A model generated the notes under the pieces. It searched no databases and was not told the DNA's origin. It saw only the letters and a list, made by a program, of their open reading frames with translations. Shown here one piece after another: positions 62,188-64,000 of a stretch of 64,000 nt of DNA (position 1 is the first letter of the stretch; the number at the start of each line of letters is the position of its first letter). Source of the DNA: Nostoc sp. C052 (GTDB lineage: Bacteria; Cyanobacteriota; Cyanobacteriia; Cyanobacteriales; Nostocaceae); assembly GCF_013393905.1 (NCBI RefSeq), contig NZ_CP040272.1, forward strand, positions 1,736,001 through 1,800,000. Direction: 5' to 3'. The position numbers and the translations under genes are program-made.

Positions 62188-63451
62188 TATGACCGATATC
62201 TCTCCGGTAATATATCCCCTCAAACTGAATATATTTGATACCTGCGTAGGCTTGGGCGATCGCTTGCTCAAAATTTTCTCCGATTCCAGTCACATTTAAT
62301 ACTCGACCTCCGTCTGTGACTATTTCTTGTTGCTGGTTTAATTTTGTACCTGCATGAAATACAGTTGCTCCTGTTGCTTCTGCTTCTTTAATGCCAGCAA
62401 TCACCTGTCCCTTCTGATATTCTCCTGGATAACCACCGGAAGCGGCAACTACAGTGGCAGATGCTCCCCCTTTCCAAGCAATGGGCGGCAATTCACTCAA
62501 TCGCTGTTGTACACAGGCTAGAATCAACTCTTCTAAGGGTGTTTCTAACAGTGGCAAAATTACCTGGGTTTCTGGATCGCCGAAGCGACAGTTAAATTCC
62601 AAAACTTTCAAGTCGCCATCGGGTGCAATCATTAATCCAGCATACAGCACGCCTCGGTAATCAATGCCTTTAGCTCGTAAGGTGGCGATCGCTCTTTCTA
62701 ACACCTCTGTTTGAATACGTGCCATCAACTCTGTTGTCGCGATGGGTGCTGGGCTGTATGCTCCCATCCCGCCAGTATTTTCTCCTGTATCGCCGTCACA
62801 AATCCGCTTATGGTCTTGTGCTGGCAGCAAGGGTCTAATTGTCAACCCATCTGTTAACGCTAAAACTGATACCTCTTGACCAATCAAACATTCTTCAATG
62901 ACGACAAATTCACCAGCACTACCAAATTGTCCCTGAAAAATCGCATCAATTGCACTTTCTGCCTCTGCAACGGTTTCAGCCACCGTTACACCCTTACCAG
63001 CCGCCAAACCATCAGCTTTTACAACAATTGGCGCTCCCTGTGATTTAACGTAAGATTTGGCTGCCGCCGCCTCCGTGAATACCGCAGCCCGTGCCGTCGG
63101 AATCCCTGCTTCTTGCATCAGGGCTTTTGCCCAAGCTTTACTCGCTTCAATTTGCGCTCCTGCTCTCACTGGGCCAAATACCATCAATCCTTTGTCTTGG
63201 AGGTAATCTGTGATTCCCTTAGAAAGGGGGACTTCTGGCCCAACAATTACCAGAGTTATGCCATGTTTGAGAGCATATTGGCTCATACCCTCGAAATCAT
63301 CTACTGCTAGAGGCAAGTTCTGGCAACGTTCCATACTTGCTGTGCCCCCATTCCCTGGTACACAGATAACTTGCTCAATTTGCTTAGATTGCAACAGTTT
63401 CCATGCCAGAGCATGTTCGCGCCCCCCATTACCGACAACTAAAACTTTCAC
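62174..63451 (-). CDS. purD: phosphoribosylamine-glycine ligase
   Basis: This 425-aa ATP-grasp enzyme joins phosphoribosylamine and glycine in purine synthesis. Signatures are KVLVVGNGGREHALAWKL, VIVGPEVPL, VKADGLAAGKGVTVAE, GAYSPAPI and LEFNCRFGDPETQVILPLL. The last codons (RVRS) and the stop come from a TAACTCC heptamer array, so the true C-terminus probably was altered by the repeat. nblS lies downstream on the same strand. Confidence 0.97.
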   Translation of the reverse strand: MKVLVVGNGGREHALAWKLLQSKQIEQVICVPGNGGTASMERCQNLPLAVDDFEGMSQYALKHGITLVIVGPEVPLSKGITDYLQDKGLMVFGPVRAGAQIEASKAWAKALMQEAGIPTARAAVFTEAAAAKSYVKSQGAPIVVKADGLAAGKGVTVAETVAEAESAIDAIFQGQFGSAGEFVVIEECLIGQEVSVLALTDGLTIRPLLPAQDHKRICDGDTGENTGGMGAYSPAPIATTELMARIQTEVLERAIATLRAKGIDYRGVLYAGLMIAPDGDLKVLEFNCRFGDPETQVILPLLETPLEELILACVQQRLSELPPIAWKGGASATVVAASGGYPGEYQKGQVIAGIKEAEATGATVFHAGTKLNQQQEIVTDGGRVLNVTGIGENFEQAIAQAYAGIKYIQFEGIYYRRDIGHRVRS

Positions 63452-63879
63452 AGATTTCCTCGTGCGTTCCTTGCGAAACGAGAATGCCTTGGCGGCTCTC
63501 GCGGATCAATTTTTTCATCAATTCTCCCACTTGTGCAAGCCCCAAATACTAAAAAGGCTGAGGAGAAAGATGGAAGAAGAAATATTGATTCAAAGAGAAG
63601 GCTTTATACTGGTTTATTTACGCCGTGTTGTACTAAGGGACTTCCAAATAAAAAATATTCAATTAACTCTTGTGGGGTGGGCAACATGAGCGCCCAGTCT
63701 ATAGGGCGGGCGAGACGCCCACCCCACAATATTGGATAATTTATTTCTTGGAGTTCCCTAATAATGGTGTACAAATCTAGATTTTTGCCACTTGGATTTT
63801 TTATGCTGTACTTAACCAGTTATGTATCGATGTAGCGTAGTAGTTCAAAGCAAATCTTAAATAAAAGGAAAGTAAAGGA
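63452..63879. other. 428-bp intergenic region with complete MITE
   Basis: It holds the 25-bp repeat (63611-63635) and the MITE (63637-63758). Short frames here are not convincing genes. ATAAAAGGAAAGTAAAGGAG upstream of 63880 is the likely ribosome site of the next gene. Confidence 0.55.
63637..63758. mobile_element. complete 122-bp MITE with TAA target duplication
   Basis: Terminal inverted repeats begin GGGACTTCC (left) and GGGAACTCC (right complement), extending about 28 bp to a CAAT. The interior contains GGGTGGGC / GCCCACCC that can pair. TAA flanks both sides (63634-63636 and 63759-63761). Fragments are at 1929, 36327 and 58141. Confidence 0.75.
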
Positions 63880-64000
63880 GTGCCAAAAAAACGTCAAAAA
63901 AATGTATGGAGGAGTGAGATTAATGACATCATCAGAGGTACTTGTGGAGGTTTTTTATTTGGCATACCCTTGCTGTACACAATGGAAGTTTGGTGGATTG
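63880..64000 (+). CDS. DUF2391/TIGR02587 membrane protein, 5' end only
   Basis: A GTG start is preceded by AAGGAAAGTAAAGG. The 40 visible codons read PKKRQKNVWRSEINDIIRG then TCGGFLFGIPLLYTMEVWWI, the conserved first helix of a multi-pass membrane family (DUF2391/TIGR02587) of unknown function. The gene continues beyond the window. Confidence 0.75.
   Translation, partial: MPKKRQKNVWRSEINDIIRGTCGGFLFGIPLLYTMEVWWI

Noticed and set aside
63210..63689. 159-codon plus-strand frame across the purD start and the MITE
   Set aside because: It is antisense to purD, then runs through repeat DNA; no conserved motif and no likely start.

Overview
The window looks like chromosome from a filamentous, Nostoc-type cyanobacterium. 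Evidence: frequent HIP1 octamers (GCGATCGC), heptanucleotide tandem repeats (STRRs), and ~25-30 bp small dispersed repeats (SDRs) lying inside and between genes. The gene content is also cyanobacterial: the NblS sensor kinase beside purD, the myxoxanthophyll genes cruF and cruG, cyanobacterial glgC, a DUF1818 protein, rpoZ and a DUF1400 hydrolase. No rRNA operon, CRISPR array, origin or complete insertion sequence was seen. One tRNA gene, tRNA-Pro(GGG), has a clear promoter and terminator.

Layout. 0-8.7 kb: scattered housekeeping and accessory genes (DUF1400 hydrolase, DUF6875 protein, aspartoacylase, AGE-type epimerase, Uma2 nuclease-like protein, secreted cupin, membrane Ser/Thr kinase). 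8.7-18.4 kb: an ATPase-rich, probably conflict or stress region with a DUF2791/BrxD-like ATPase, a membrane coiled-coil protein with a TerB-C-like tail, a DUF815 AAA ATPase and a 1490-aa NACHT-WD40 protein. 18.9-22.7 kb: GST, a CbpA-type DnaJ, a small P-loop kinase and glgC. 23.0-30.4 kb: five genes built around proteolysis (papain-like peptidase, caspase-STAND-WD40 protein, Trypco1 protein, a stand-alone subtilase-propeptide-like protein, a cytoplasmic subtilase). 31-36.3 kb: GH13 enzyme, fasciclin protein, rpoZ, DUF1818 protein, tRNA-Pro, ferritin-like protein. 36.4-37.3 kb: a decayed fatty-acid desaturase and a transposase stub. 37.3-46.4 kb: membrane and surface proteins (AI-2E family exporter, beta-helix repeat protein, MlaE permease and several unnamed membrane proteins, including very small ones). 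46.8-49.1 kb: cruF-cruG. 49.4-63.5 kb: mainly housekeeping genes (rnhA, M50 protease, FHA protein, pgl, rph, adenylate kinase-like, CobO-like, dcd, DUF6745 pair, RluE-like, NAGPA-domain protein, nblS, purD). The window ends inside a DUF2391/TIGR02587 membrane protein gene.

The most interesting parts are the 23-30 kb protease/STAND cluster, whose subtilase N-terminal domain is mirrored by a separate small protein next door, and the 8.7-18.4 kb ATPase/NACHT region. A second theme is repeat invasion of genes. SDRs are translated in frame in several proteins, and heptamer repeats supply start codons, N-termini or stop codons of several others. Two MITE-like families are recognisable from terminal inverted repeats.
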